Source: an uncultured Myxococcales bacterium (lineage in GTDB: Bacteria; Myxococcota_A; UBA9042). Taken from it: a stretch of DNA of 64,000 nucleotides. Location of the stretch: contig CAIYBN010000144.1 in NCBI GenBank assembly GCA_903924465.1, forward strand, positions 124,001 to 188,000, given 5' to 3'. How positions within the stretch are numbered: the first letter of the stretch is position 1; every line of letters starts with the position of its first letter. The notes beneath the pieces were generated by a model. The model did no database searches. It saw only the letters and a program-made list of their open reading frames with translations, and had not been told where the DNA came from. A program made the position numbers and the translations under genes. Shown here in pieces: positions 7,923-15,180 of the stretch.

Positions 7923-9398
7923 TCAGGCTCCCACGGGCGGCGCGACGCCCGCCAAGCGCAGCGTTTCCGGAATCTTGTGCAGTTCCATGGCTTTGTCCAG
8001 ACACCACACACGACCCATCGCCGCCGCATCCGCGCGCAATCGGCCTGACACAACGCTGGAGCAGAAGACAACGGGGCCCTGAAAGCCGTTGGCACGCGCG
8101 GTGTCGACAAGCGTCAAGCCATCCATCCCCGGCATCAGCACATCACACACAACCGCATCCGGCGGCGGGTTGCGTCGCAGCCAATCCAGTGCCATTTCGC
8201 CGCTTTCCAGCGCTTCACAGTCGCAGCCGGTCGACTGCACCAACGTCCGCACCAGCCCGCGCATCACCCGGTCATCGTCGATGGTCAACACGAGTGGTCG
8301 CTCCCGCGGCACGAGCGGCTGCAGGACCGCACCAGACGTCGCGGCCATTTCGCGCCGTCGCGGCGATTCCGGTCCCGCTTTGCCACCCGGCAAAAACCAG
8401 TCCGACCAGGCGACCTCCGCCGTCGGCCGTGTCTTCTCAAACATGCGCCGCACTTCCGCCATCGTCTGCGGCCGATGCGCCGGATTCTTCTGCAACATCG
8501 CCAGCACGACCTCATCCAGATCCGCCGGCACCCACTCGCCGCCCGGCATCGCGGACGGTGCAACCGGCGGCAGATTCACGATGCGATTGAGCATCTCGTC
8601 CAGCGTCTTCGCCTCGAACAGAATGTGCCCAGTCAGCAGTTCAAAGACCACCGCGCCGAGGCTGTAGATATCCGCCCGGTGGTCGATGTTCCCCGCTGTG
8701 GCCACTTCCGGCGCCATGGTCGCGGGACTGCCAAATGTGCGCTGCGCCGTGCTCCGGTGCGCCATGGCCCGGAGCGTCTGGCCGTGCGGTGTCACCGCGT
8801 TGCGGGTCAGCCGGGCGAGGCCAAAATCGAGGAGCTTGAGGAAGAATCCCTCAGGCTGCGTGCGATCATCGACCAGGAACAGGTTCTCCGCCTTGACGTC
8901 GCGGTGCACGATGCCGGCCTTGTGCGCCGCTTCCAGCGCGGATGCCGCCTGATCGACCAGTGCGAAGATCTCCAAAATGCCCAACTGCTGCTTGGCGTCC
9001 AGCAGCTTGGCCAGATCGCGGCCGTTCAGGTGCTCCATGACGATAAAGAAGCCCGCGGTGGGATCCTGGCCATGGTCCAGCACGCGCACGATGTTCGGAT
9101 GCGTCAGCAGCGCCTCTGCCTCCACCTCCAGCCGAAAACGCGACACCATCGACGGGTCCAAAGTGCGGGACGCGTTCAGCAGCTTGACCGCGACCATCAT
9201 CGGCAGCCGTTCATGGGTGGCCAAGTAGACCGTGCCAAAGCCACCGGATCCCAGCTGCTTGCGCAGGCGATAGCTGCCGCCGACGACCACGCCGATGAGC
9301 GGATCGACGGGCACGAATTCGGCGAGCGGGTTGCCATCCTGGCCGCAGTACAACTGCTCGTCTGGATAGGTCGCTTGGCACGCAGGGCATTGCTTCAT
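7923..9398 (-). CDS. Ser/Thr protein kinase with C-terminal receiver domain
   Basis: A 491-residue soluble protein. A short zinc-ribbon-like start (CPAC at 4-7, one more Cys at 18; a fourth Cys is missing) is followed by a eukaryotic-type kinase domain. The kinase has its glycine loop at 48-55, Lys72, Glu94, HRDVKAEN at 165, DFG at 191 and MAPE at 228. A linker leads to a receiver domain at about 368-488 with acidic IDDD, acceptor Asp419 (VVCDVLMPGMDG) and Lys469. All catalytic residues are present. Kinase plus receiver in one chain, encoded between a repeat protein (ATGA overlap) and a hybrid histidine kinase, suggests that His-Asp signalling controls Ser/Thr phosphorylation. The partner assignment is inference. 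Confidence 0.93.
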   Translation of the reverse strand: MKQCPACQATYPDEQLYCGQDGNPLAEFVPVDPLIGVVVGGSYRLRKQLGSGGFGTVYLATHERLPMMVAVKLLNASRTLDPSMVSRFRLEVEAEALLTHPNIVRVLDHGQDPTAGFFIVMEHLNGRDLAKLLDAKQQLGILEIFALVDQAASALEAAHKAGIVHRDVKAENLFLVDDRTQPEGFFLKLLDFGLARLTRNAVTPHGQTLRAMAHRSTAQRTFGSPATMAPEVATAGNIDHRADIYSLGAVVFELLTGHILFEAKTLDEMLNRIVNLPPVAPSAMPGGEWVPADLDEVVLAMLQKNPAHRPQTMAEVRRMFEKTRPTAEVAWSDWFLPGGKAGPESPRRREMAATSGAVLQPLVPRERPLVLTIDDDRVMRGLVRTLVQSTGCDCEALESGEMALDWLRRNPPPDAVVCDVLMPGMDGLTLVDTARANGFQGPVVFCSSVVSGRLRADAAAMGRVWCLDKAMELHKIPETLRLAGVAPPVGA

Positions 9399-9886
9399 GA
9401 TTTCCCCGCGTCGTCTCGTTCGGGCGCGTCGGCCGTGGCCGGCACGTCGGCTGCGGCCGGACGCGGCTCCAGAACCATCGACGGCACCTGGATGTACGGC
9501 TTCTCATCCATCGCGAGGCGGGCGTTTGAACGTGCGGTCGACGCTTCGGCCTCGGCTTCCCGGGCCGCTGCGATTGCAGCGCGAATTCCCGCCACACTGC
9601 GATCGGCGTAGCGTTGGGTCACCTCGGTCAGCCCTGGCGATTCCGCCGCGGCCATGGGCGGCAAGGCGGCCGCCCAGCTGGGCATCGCGCCAGCCGTGAC
9701 TTCTGGCCCGGCAGCCGACGTCTCCTGCGGCGGTGGCGTGGCTTGTGCCTGGGCAATTGCGGAACGGATATCCGCAAGCGCCTGATTTGAATACCTGTGC
9801 GTCGTTTCTTCCGGCTCGATCAAAGGTCCGTTGGGCGAATCTGTCGCCGGGTCTTGCAACGGTTGCGTGATGAAGCGTTTGCGCAT
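9395..9886 (-). CDS. Unknown protein with two TxRY-IRxAIA repeats
   Basis: A 163-residue, Pro/Ala-rich, probably mostly disordered cytoplasmic protein without signal peptide or membrane span. Two related helical segments are visible: residues 26-49 (ETTHRYSNQALADIRSAIAQ) and 86-109 (LTEVTQRYADRSVAGIRAAI). Both are built on Thr-x-Arg-Tyr, then Ile-Arg-x-Ala-Ile-Ala. The Thr residues in front of the Arg-Tyr pair could be phosphoacceptors for the kinase encoded next, with which it shares an ATGA overlap. It is the first gene of a three-gene signalling operon. I do not recognise the family. Confidence 0.72.
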   Translation of the reverse strand: MRKRFITQPLQDPATDSPNGPLIEPEETTHRYSNQALADIRSAIAQAQATPPPQETSAAGPEVTAGAMPSWAAALPPMAAAESPGLTEVTQRYADRSVAGIRAAIAAAREAEAEASTARSNARLAMDEKPYIQVPSMVLEPRPAAADVPATADAPERDDAGKS

Positions 9887-10045
9887 CGACCGACCTGTTG
9901 CTGCGCCATCGGTGCAGTCCTCGCAACTTACCGCGCGCGCAGGGAAGCCGCAAGATTCGAGCACCAGCGGCGCACGGCGAGATTGACCGGCACGTCGCGC
10001 ATGCCGACACTGTCGCGCGGCCGGCGATTGCGGGCGGGAGCACCT

Positions 10046-11677
10046 GTGCAGAACGTTGAGTTGCGATTGCCTATCGGCCCGCGAGAGGGACCGCCACCAG
10101 ACGTGGATGCAGCGCTGCGGCAAGCCGCGTGTGCCGCGCTGAATTGGCCCCGGGATGCCTTGGGTACCGTCATCGTTCGCCGCCGTTCGCTGGATGCCCG
10201 CAAGCGCCGTGATCCGACCTGGGTCTACCGCTGCGACGTCTTTGGCGCCGACGAGATCCCGCCTGAGAATGCCTTGCCACCGCTGATTCGACCGCACACG
10301 CTCGCCAAACCGCACGATCGTTTGCAGCCGCTGATCGTCGGCATGGGCCCGGCTGGGCTGTTCGCGGCGCTCGCTTTTGCCGACGCCGGTGTCCGCTGCA
10401 CGCTGCTCGATCGCGGTGCAGAAGTCGAAAAGCGCAACCTGGACGTGCGCAACCTGCGCGTGCATGGCCAATTGAATCCGGAATCCAACCTGTGCTACGG
10501 CGAAGGCGGTGCCGGCACGTATTCGGATGGCAAGCTCTACACGCGTTCCAAACATCCCGCCGTGCAGGAAGTGTATGAGCGGCTCGTGGCGCTGGGTGCG
10601 AGTCGGGAGATCCTGACCGAGGCGCATCCGCACGTTGGCACGAACCGTCTGATTCCCATGATGAAACTCCTGCGGGAGGCGCTGCGGGAGGCCGGCCATA
10701 CGCTGCACTTTTCGGCGCGCATGACGGATCTGCTGGTTGATGCCACCACCCAGCGCGTGCGCGGCGTGCGGCTGGCCGATGGCCGCGAGTTGCTGGCAAG
10801 TCACGTCATCTTGGCAACCGGCCACTCGGCGCGCGATGTCTACCGGATGCTGGCCCGGCAAGGCGTCGCGATGGCGCGCAAGGACTTTGCGATCGGCGCA
10901 CGCGTCGAGCATCCCCAGGAACTCATCGACCGCGTGCAACTGGGCGATTTGGCCGGCCATCCGCAGGTGGGCGCAGCGGAATACCATCTGGCGCAGAACG
11001 CCCTGGGCCGCGGCGTGTACTCGTTTTGCATGTGCCCAGGCGGTTTCGTCCTGCCTTCGCCAGCCAGCGAAAATCGATTGAATGTCAATGGCATGTCCAA
11101 TTCCAACCGCGGCTCGGCTTTTGCCAATGCCGCACTCGTTTCGCAAATTGGCGGTGCAGAGTTCTATCTGGAGCAGCCCGGCGACCTGGACAGCGACCCG
11201 GACTTTGGCATCCACGTGGCCGGTGGTGCGCTGCTGGGACTGGCGTTGCAGGAATCTCTGGAGCGGCGCTGTTTTTCTGAAGGCGCGGGCGGTTACGCAG
11301 CGCCAGCCGAGTTGCTGCAAGACTTTGTCGCCGATCGCTCGCCCACGCGTTTGCCGGAGCGGACGTCCTATCGCCCGAGACTCACACTTGGCCGCATCGA
11401 CCGGTTGCTGCCCAGCCGGCTGGTTGCGGCGATGCGCCAGGGGGCGAGACAAATCGACAAACTGCAACTGCGCGGCTACCTGAGCGCCGAGGCCTGCATC
11501 ATCGGCGTGGAGACGACCACGTCTTCACCTGTGCGCGTTTTGCGCGGCGACGACCGCCAGTCCGTGAGCCACCCGGGACTGTACCCGTGCGCGGAAGGCG
11601 CCGGGTACGCGGGCGGCATCGTGAGTTCGGCGATTGAGGGCCTGGATGCGGCCCGGACGATCCTGTCCGCCGTCTGA
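10046..11677 (+). CDS. FAD-dependent oxidoreductase (COG2509-type)
   Basis: A 543-residue flavoprotein. An N-terminal domain of about 90 residues precedes a Rossmann dinucleotide fold with PLIVGMGPAGLFAALAFADA. Later come YGEGGAGTYSDGKLYTR, LATGHSARDVYRML and the end motif PCAEGAGYAGGIVSSA, which closes over FAD. This is the layout of the uncharacterised FAD-dependent dehydrogenases of COG2509; the substrate is unknown. I chose the GTG at 10046 because GGGAG lies 7 bp upstream and the N-terminus then matches the family; an in-frame ATG at 10001 is the alternative. Its promoter must lie in the 159 bp shared with the divergent signalling operon. The stop directly abuts the stop of the convergent cyclase. 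Confidence 0.92.
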   Translation: MQNVELRLPIGPREGPPPDVDAALRQAACAALNWPRDALGTVIVRRRSLDARKRRDPTWVYRCDVFGADEIPPENALPPLIRPHTLAKPHDRLQPLIVGMGPAGLFAALAFADAGVRCTLLDRGAEVEKRNLDVRNLRVHGQLNPESNLCYGEGGAGTYSDGKLYTRSKHPAVQEVYERLVALGASREILTEAHPHVGTNRLIPMMKLLREALREAGHTLHFSARMTDLLVDATTQRVRGVRLADGRELLASHVILATGHSARDVYRMLARQGVAMARKDFAIGARVEHPQELIDRVQLGDLAGHPQVGAAEYHLAQNALGRGVYSFCMCPGGFVLPSPASENRLNVNGMSNSNRGSAFANAALVSQIGGAEFYLEQPGDLDSDPDFGIHVAGGALLGLALQESLERRCFSEGAGGYAAPAELLQDFVADRSPTRLPERTSYRPRLTLGRIDRLLPSRLVAAMRQGARQIDKLQLRGYLSAEACIIGVETTTSSPVRVLRGDDRQSVSHPGLYPCAEGAGYAGGIVSSAIEGLDAARTILSAV

Positions 11678-13477
11678 CTACTTCGCCTTGTCCGTCGGTG
11701 CCGGACCACCCGGTGGCGGCGGAATCATCGTCGCCGGTCTCACCATCGGCCGAATGGGGGGCGGCGGAATCGTCATCGGCCGCACCCGACGCTCAGGCGC
11801 GGGCGGCGTGGCCACCAGATCCGGCACGCCAGAAACTGCAGCTTTGGCCGCCAATTCGGCTGGCGTGGGCGCTGGCGCCTCCATGGTCCGCAGCTCGCGG
11901 GCGTTGAGCGACGCGGGCACGGGCGCAGCGTGCGCAACCGGTCCCGCGCTAACCATCCGCCGCGGCGCTTCATACACCATCAGCGTATTCTCTTTGCCCT
12001 TGACCGACACCGGCCCGATCGGCCGCACCATCACGCGCTTGCGGGTCGCGTCGAAGCACGCCTGGGTGATGAGAAATTCCGTCTTGTATTCCTTGCACAA
12101 GGACTCAATCCGGCTCGCGATGTTCACGGTGTCGCCGATCACCGTGTATTCCATCTTCTTGTCCGAGCCGATATTGCCGGCAATGACCGGGCCCGTGTGG
12201 ATGCCGATGCCGATGCGGATGTTGACGCCGCCGATCAGGGCCTGATCCGCGTTGAAGCGATCCAATTCCTCCAGCATCCTGTGGCCAGCGCGCACCGCCC
12301 GCACGGCGTCGTCGGGCTTGGGAAACGGCGCGCCAAAGACCGCCATCACCGCGTCGCCAATGAACTTGTCGACGATGCCGCCCTCGTCAAAGACGATGTC
12401 GACCATACGCTGCAGGTAGTCGTTCAAGAACGACACCACCGCTTCGGGCTCCATCCGCTCCGACATCGACGTGAAGCCACGGATATCACTGAATAAAACC
12501 GTCACAACTTGCTTGGTGGAGAGCCGCTTGGTCGAATCCATCTCCAGCGCGCGCCGCACCACGTCCGCCGGCACGTATTTCTGGAACACCTGCCGCACAC
12601 GCTTTTCCTGTTCGCGCGACTTCATCATCTCGTCGTACAGCCGCGCATTGTCGATCGCGATCGCCGCTTGATCGGCAAAAGCCTGCAGCAGATTCAGCGC
12701 TTCACCGCCAAATTCCCGTTCAGAAATCTGGCTATCCACGTAGATGCAGCCCAGCACCTTGTCCTTGACCTTGAGCGGCGCGCAGACCAGCGAACGGATG
12801 TCCAGGTGCGCAATCGTGTTGCTGACACCGGCAAAATCGTTCAACGCGTCCATCGTCACCACGGGCTCGCCACTTTGGTGCACGCTGGCGATGATCGACT
12901 TGGACACCGTCTTCTCCGGATCGGCGATATGCTGGCCATCCCTGCTGCGCGCGACGCGGAACACCGGGCCTTTTTCCGTGAATTCGATGAGCGAACCGCG
13001 TTCGGCGTTGGTCAGCGCCAACGACTTTTCGATGACCAGACGAAACAGGTTATCGGTTGATAACACGCTCGAGACCGCCTTGGTAATCTCCAAGAGTGCC
13101 ATGTAGTTGCGCAGGCGGCGCTGGAGCAAATCGGGATCATCGGGCAGCGCTACATTTTCCGTGACGGCCGTCGACGCGCGCTGTTCCGCTTCCGACTGCT
13201 CAAAGTTCAGGACGGTCAGTCCCAGCTGAATGCGATCGCCGTGCCGCAGCCAGTGCTCGCTGACCATGCCGTCGTTGCAGTACGTGCCGTTGAAGCTGCC
13301 GAGATCCTTGAGCAACCACTGGCCGTCCAACTTGCGCACTTCACAGTGGCGGCGCGACAAGCTTGGATCGTCGATGTGGACGTCCGCGTCGCGCGCGCGA
13401 CCGATCGTCACGACCTGATCGTCGCGTAATTCCAGCGTCTTGCAGTCATCGCCCTGATAGATGACGAGCTGGGCCAC
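11678..13477 (-). CDS. FHA-GAF-class III adenylate cyclase
   Basis: A 599-residue soluble signalling enzyme making cyclic AMP from ATP. An FHA domain (about 1-92) has Gly-Arg at 26-27 and SRRH at 41-44, for phospho-threonine binding. A GAF domain follows at about 130-280, then a helix leading into a class III cyclase domain (about 320-500). Metal ligands are Asp331 (LFSDIRGFTSMSE) and Asp375 (KFIGDAVMAVFG). Lys371 and the Asp in YTVIGDTVN fit adenine rather than guanine selection. A Pro-rich tail closes the protein. The GTG at 13477 starts right at the first FHA strand and has GAGG upstream. The FHA domain may link it to Ser/Thr kinases such as the one at 7923. Confidence 0.93.
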   Translation of the reverse strand: MAQLVIYQGDDCKTLELRDDQVVTIGRARDADVHIDDPSLSRRHCEVRKLDGQWLLKDLGSFNGTYCNDGMVSEHWLRHGDRIQLGLTVLNFEQSEAEQRASTAVTENVALPDDPDLLQRRLRNYMALLEITKAVSSVLSTDNLFRLVIEKSLALTNAERGSLIEFTEKGPVFRVARSRDGQHIADPEKTVSKSIIASVHQSGEPVVTMDALNDFAGVSNTIAHLDIRSLVCAPLKVKDKVLGCIYVDSQISEREFGGEALNLLQAFADQAAIAIDNARLYDEMMKSREQEKRVRQVFQKYVPADVVRRALEMDSTKRLSTKQVVTVLFSDIRGFTSMSERMEPEAVVSFLNDYLQRMVDIVFDEGGIVDKFIGDAVMAVFGAPFPKPDDAVRAVRAGHRMLEELDRFNADQALIGGVNIRIGIGIHTGPVIAGNIGSDKKMEYTVIGDTVNIASRIESLCKEYKTEFLITQACFDATRKRVMVRPIGPVSVKGKENTLMVYEAPRRMVSAGPVAHAAPVPASLNARELRTMEAPAPTPAELAAKAAVSGVPDLVATPPAPERRVRPMTIPPPPIRPMVRPATMIPPPPGGPAPTDKAK

Positions 13478-13511
13478 ACCACACCTCGGAGGCTCATTTG
13501 CCCGAAAGTCC

Positions 13512-13528
13512 GACTGCCTCAGGCAGTC
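13512..13528. terminator. Short perfect hairpin between radical SAM and cyclase genes
   Basis: GACTGCC and GGCAGTC form a 7-bp stem with a 3-nt loop in the 165 bp between two minus-strand genes. A second weaker stem (CGCCT/AGGCG) lies near 13575-13592. There is no T-run on the minus strand, so this is a weak candidate for a terminator or RNA-processing site. Confidence 0.3.
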
Positions 13529-13642
13529 CACTCACACACCGAACGCGCGCCTTTCGGCCCCGTCGACCGACACAAGCGCCTCTTTGTGTAGGCGATCACG
13601 CCGCGATTGGCAACCCGTTTTGCTGACTTTGTCGGACGGAAT

Positions 13643-15172
13643 TCACGAGACCTCACGACCTGTGTGGTGGCGTTGTCTGGTCCGTCGATCGACTTGACGT
13701 TCGGGACCAGGACCGGGTTCGTCGGGCGGCGCGAGGAAGGCGGGCGAACCGCGCAGCCCGCTGTGGCGATAGTCAGTGGCCAACGCCTCGCCCGCCGCGG
13801 TGACATCCACGCCCATCGCTTGCGTGAGACCCCGCCACAGCAGTTCAAACAGGCGATCCAACGCGATCTGGTGAGTCTGCCGCGTGGTGGCGTAGAGCCA
13901 ATCCGTGAACATCAGAAAACGCTCGAAGGGCCGATCGCCCAGCAGCAGCACTTTGGCTTGGGGAAAACGTCCCGAATTGATGGTCAGATCCCAGTACCGC
14001 GCCAGGCGGCTCAAACGCTGCACATCGGCGAAGGGGAGTTGGGAGGTGCTCAGCACGGTGTACGGCGGCGTGGGATCGAAGCAAAGCGCAAACGGCGCCG
14101 TGTGAGCGATGATCGGCGTGCCACGCAACCGTTTCAGGATGCCGATCTGGATTTCCTGTGGATCCAGTCCAACCAAGCGATCAAAGCCCGCTGCGAAACT
14201 GTGCAGATCCTCACCCGGCAGGCCGACGATGAGGTCCGCGTGGATGTGCGCGTGGGTGTGCTGGCGGATCCAACGCAGGTTGGCTTCGGTCTGCGCGTCG
14301 TCCTGCTTGCGATCCACCAGAGTTTGCACCGCCGGATTGAACGTCTGGACGCCGATCTCCAGCTGCAGCGACCCGGGCGGGAACTGCGGCAGCAGCGCGC
14401 GAATGGCGTCGGGCAGGCGATCCGGCACCAGCTCAAAGTGCAGGAACAGGCGATCGTCCAACCGCGCGAGGAAGAATTCCAGGATGCTCACGGCGGTCTT
14501 CGCGCTCAGGTTGAACGTGCGATCGACGAACTTGAAGTGGCGCACGCCGCGATCGTGCAGATCGGCCATCGCCGCGAGAAAGCGGGAAAGGCCAAACGGC
14601 ACAGCGGTCCTGTCGAGCGAGGAGAGACAAAACTGGCACTTGAATGGACAGCCGCGCGACGCTTCCACATAGATCAGCCGGTTGGCGATGTCCTCCGCGG
14701 TGTAATGGGCGTACGGCAGTTGCAAATCCGCCAGCGCAATCTCCGCGGCATGGATGACCCGCGTCGGCGGCGGTTCACCGCGCAGGATCGCTGCGCACAG
14801 TTCGGCGAAAGCCAGATCCGCGGCGCCGGTGATCAGATAGTCGGCTCGCGCCACGATCGCCTGCTGGTCGTACTCATGGCTGACCTCCGGGCCGCCCAGC
14901 ACAATCACGGTCTGCGGCGCGACCGCTTTGAGAATCGCCACGACCTGCGCCGTTTCCACGACATTCCAGATGTACACGCCGAAGCCGATGATCCGCGGCT
15001 GTGAAGCCAGCAGTTGCTCTGCGATGTCGACGGGACGATGCGACGTGATGAATTCGCGAATCTCCGCGCGTGGTTGCAGATCGCCCAAGTTCGCGTACAA
15101 GTAGCGCAGCCCCAGCGACGCGTGGAAATACTTCGCGTTCAGCGTGGCCAGCAGGATGTCGGGAGCGGGCAT
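13643..15172 (-). CDS. B12-binding-domain radical SAM protein
   Basis: A 509-residue enzyme. A cobalamin-binding-like Rossmann domain (about 1-140; LLATLNAKYFHASLGLRYL, GFGVYIWN, VIVLGGPEVSHE) is followed by a radical SAM barrel. The cluster motif CxxxCxxC is present (SRGCPFKCQFCLSS, about residue 175). A C-terminal DUF4080-like region follows, ending in a basic, low-complexity tail. The short DxHxxG-type cobalamin motif is not evident, as in many members whose B12 domain has degenerated. The substrate is unknown. It starts 8 bp after the stop of the Cys-rich lipoprotein gene, so the two are probably cotranscribed. Confidence 0.92.
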   Translation of the reverse strand: MPAPDILLATLNAKYFHASLGLRYLYANLGDLQPRAEIREFITSHRPVDIAEQLLASQPRIIGFGVYIWNVVETAQVVAILKAVAPQTVIVLGGPEVSHEYDQQAIVARADYLITGAADLAFAELCAAILRGEPPPTRVIHAAEIALADLQLPYAHYTAEDIANRLIYVEASRGCPFKCQFCLSSLDRTAVPFGLSRFLAAMADLHDRGVRHFKFVDRTFNLSAKTAVSILEFFLARLDDRLFLHFELVPDRLPDAIRALLPQFPPGSLQLEIGVQTFNPAVQTLVDRKQDDAQTEANLRWIRQHTHAHIHADLIVGLPGEDLHSFAAGFDRLVGLDPQEIQIGILKRLRGTPIIAHTAPFALCFDPTPPYTVLSTSQLPFADVQRLSRLARYWDLTINSGRFPQAKVLLLGDRPFERFLMFTDWLYATTRQTHQIALDRLFELLWRGLTQAMGVDVTAAGEALATDYRHSGLRGSPAFLAPPDEPGPGPERQVDRRTRQRHHTGREVS

Positions 15173-15180
15173 GGGCGGCC

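Noticed and set aside
9373-9394. Sigma-54 promoter-like TGGCAC followed by TTGC
   Set aside because: Spacing between the GG and GC elements is too long and it lies inside a coding region on the wrong strand.
9395-11467. A 690-codon minus-strand open frame
   Set aside because: Only its last 164 codons are the real gene (start 9886); the rest is antisense to the FAD oxidoreductase.
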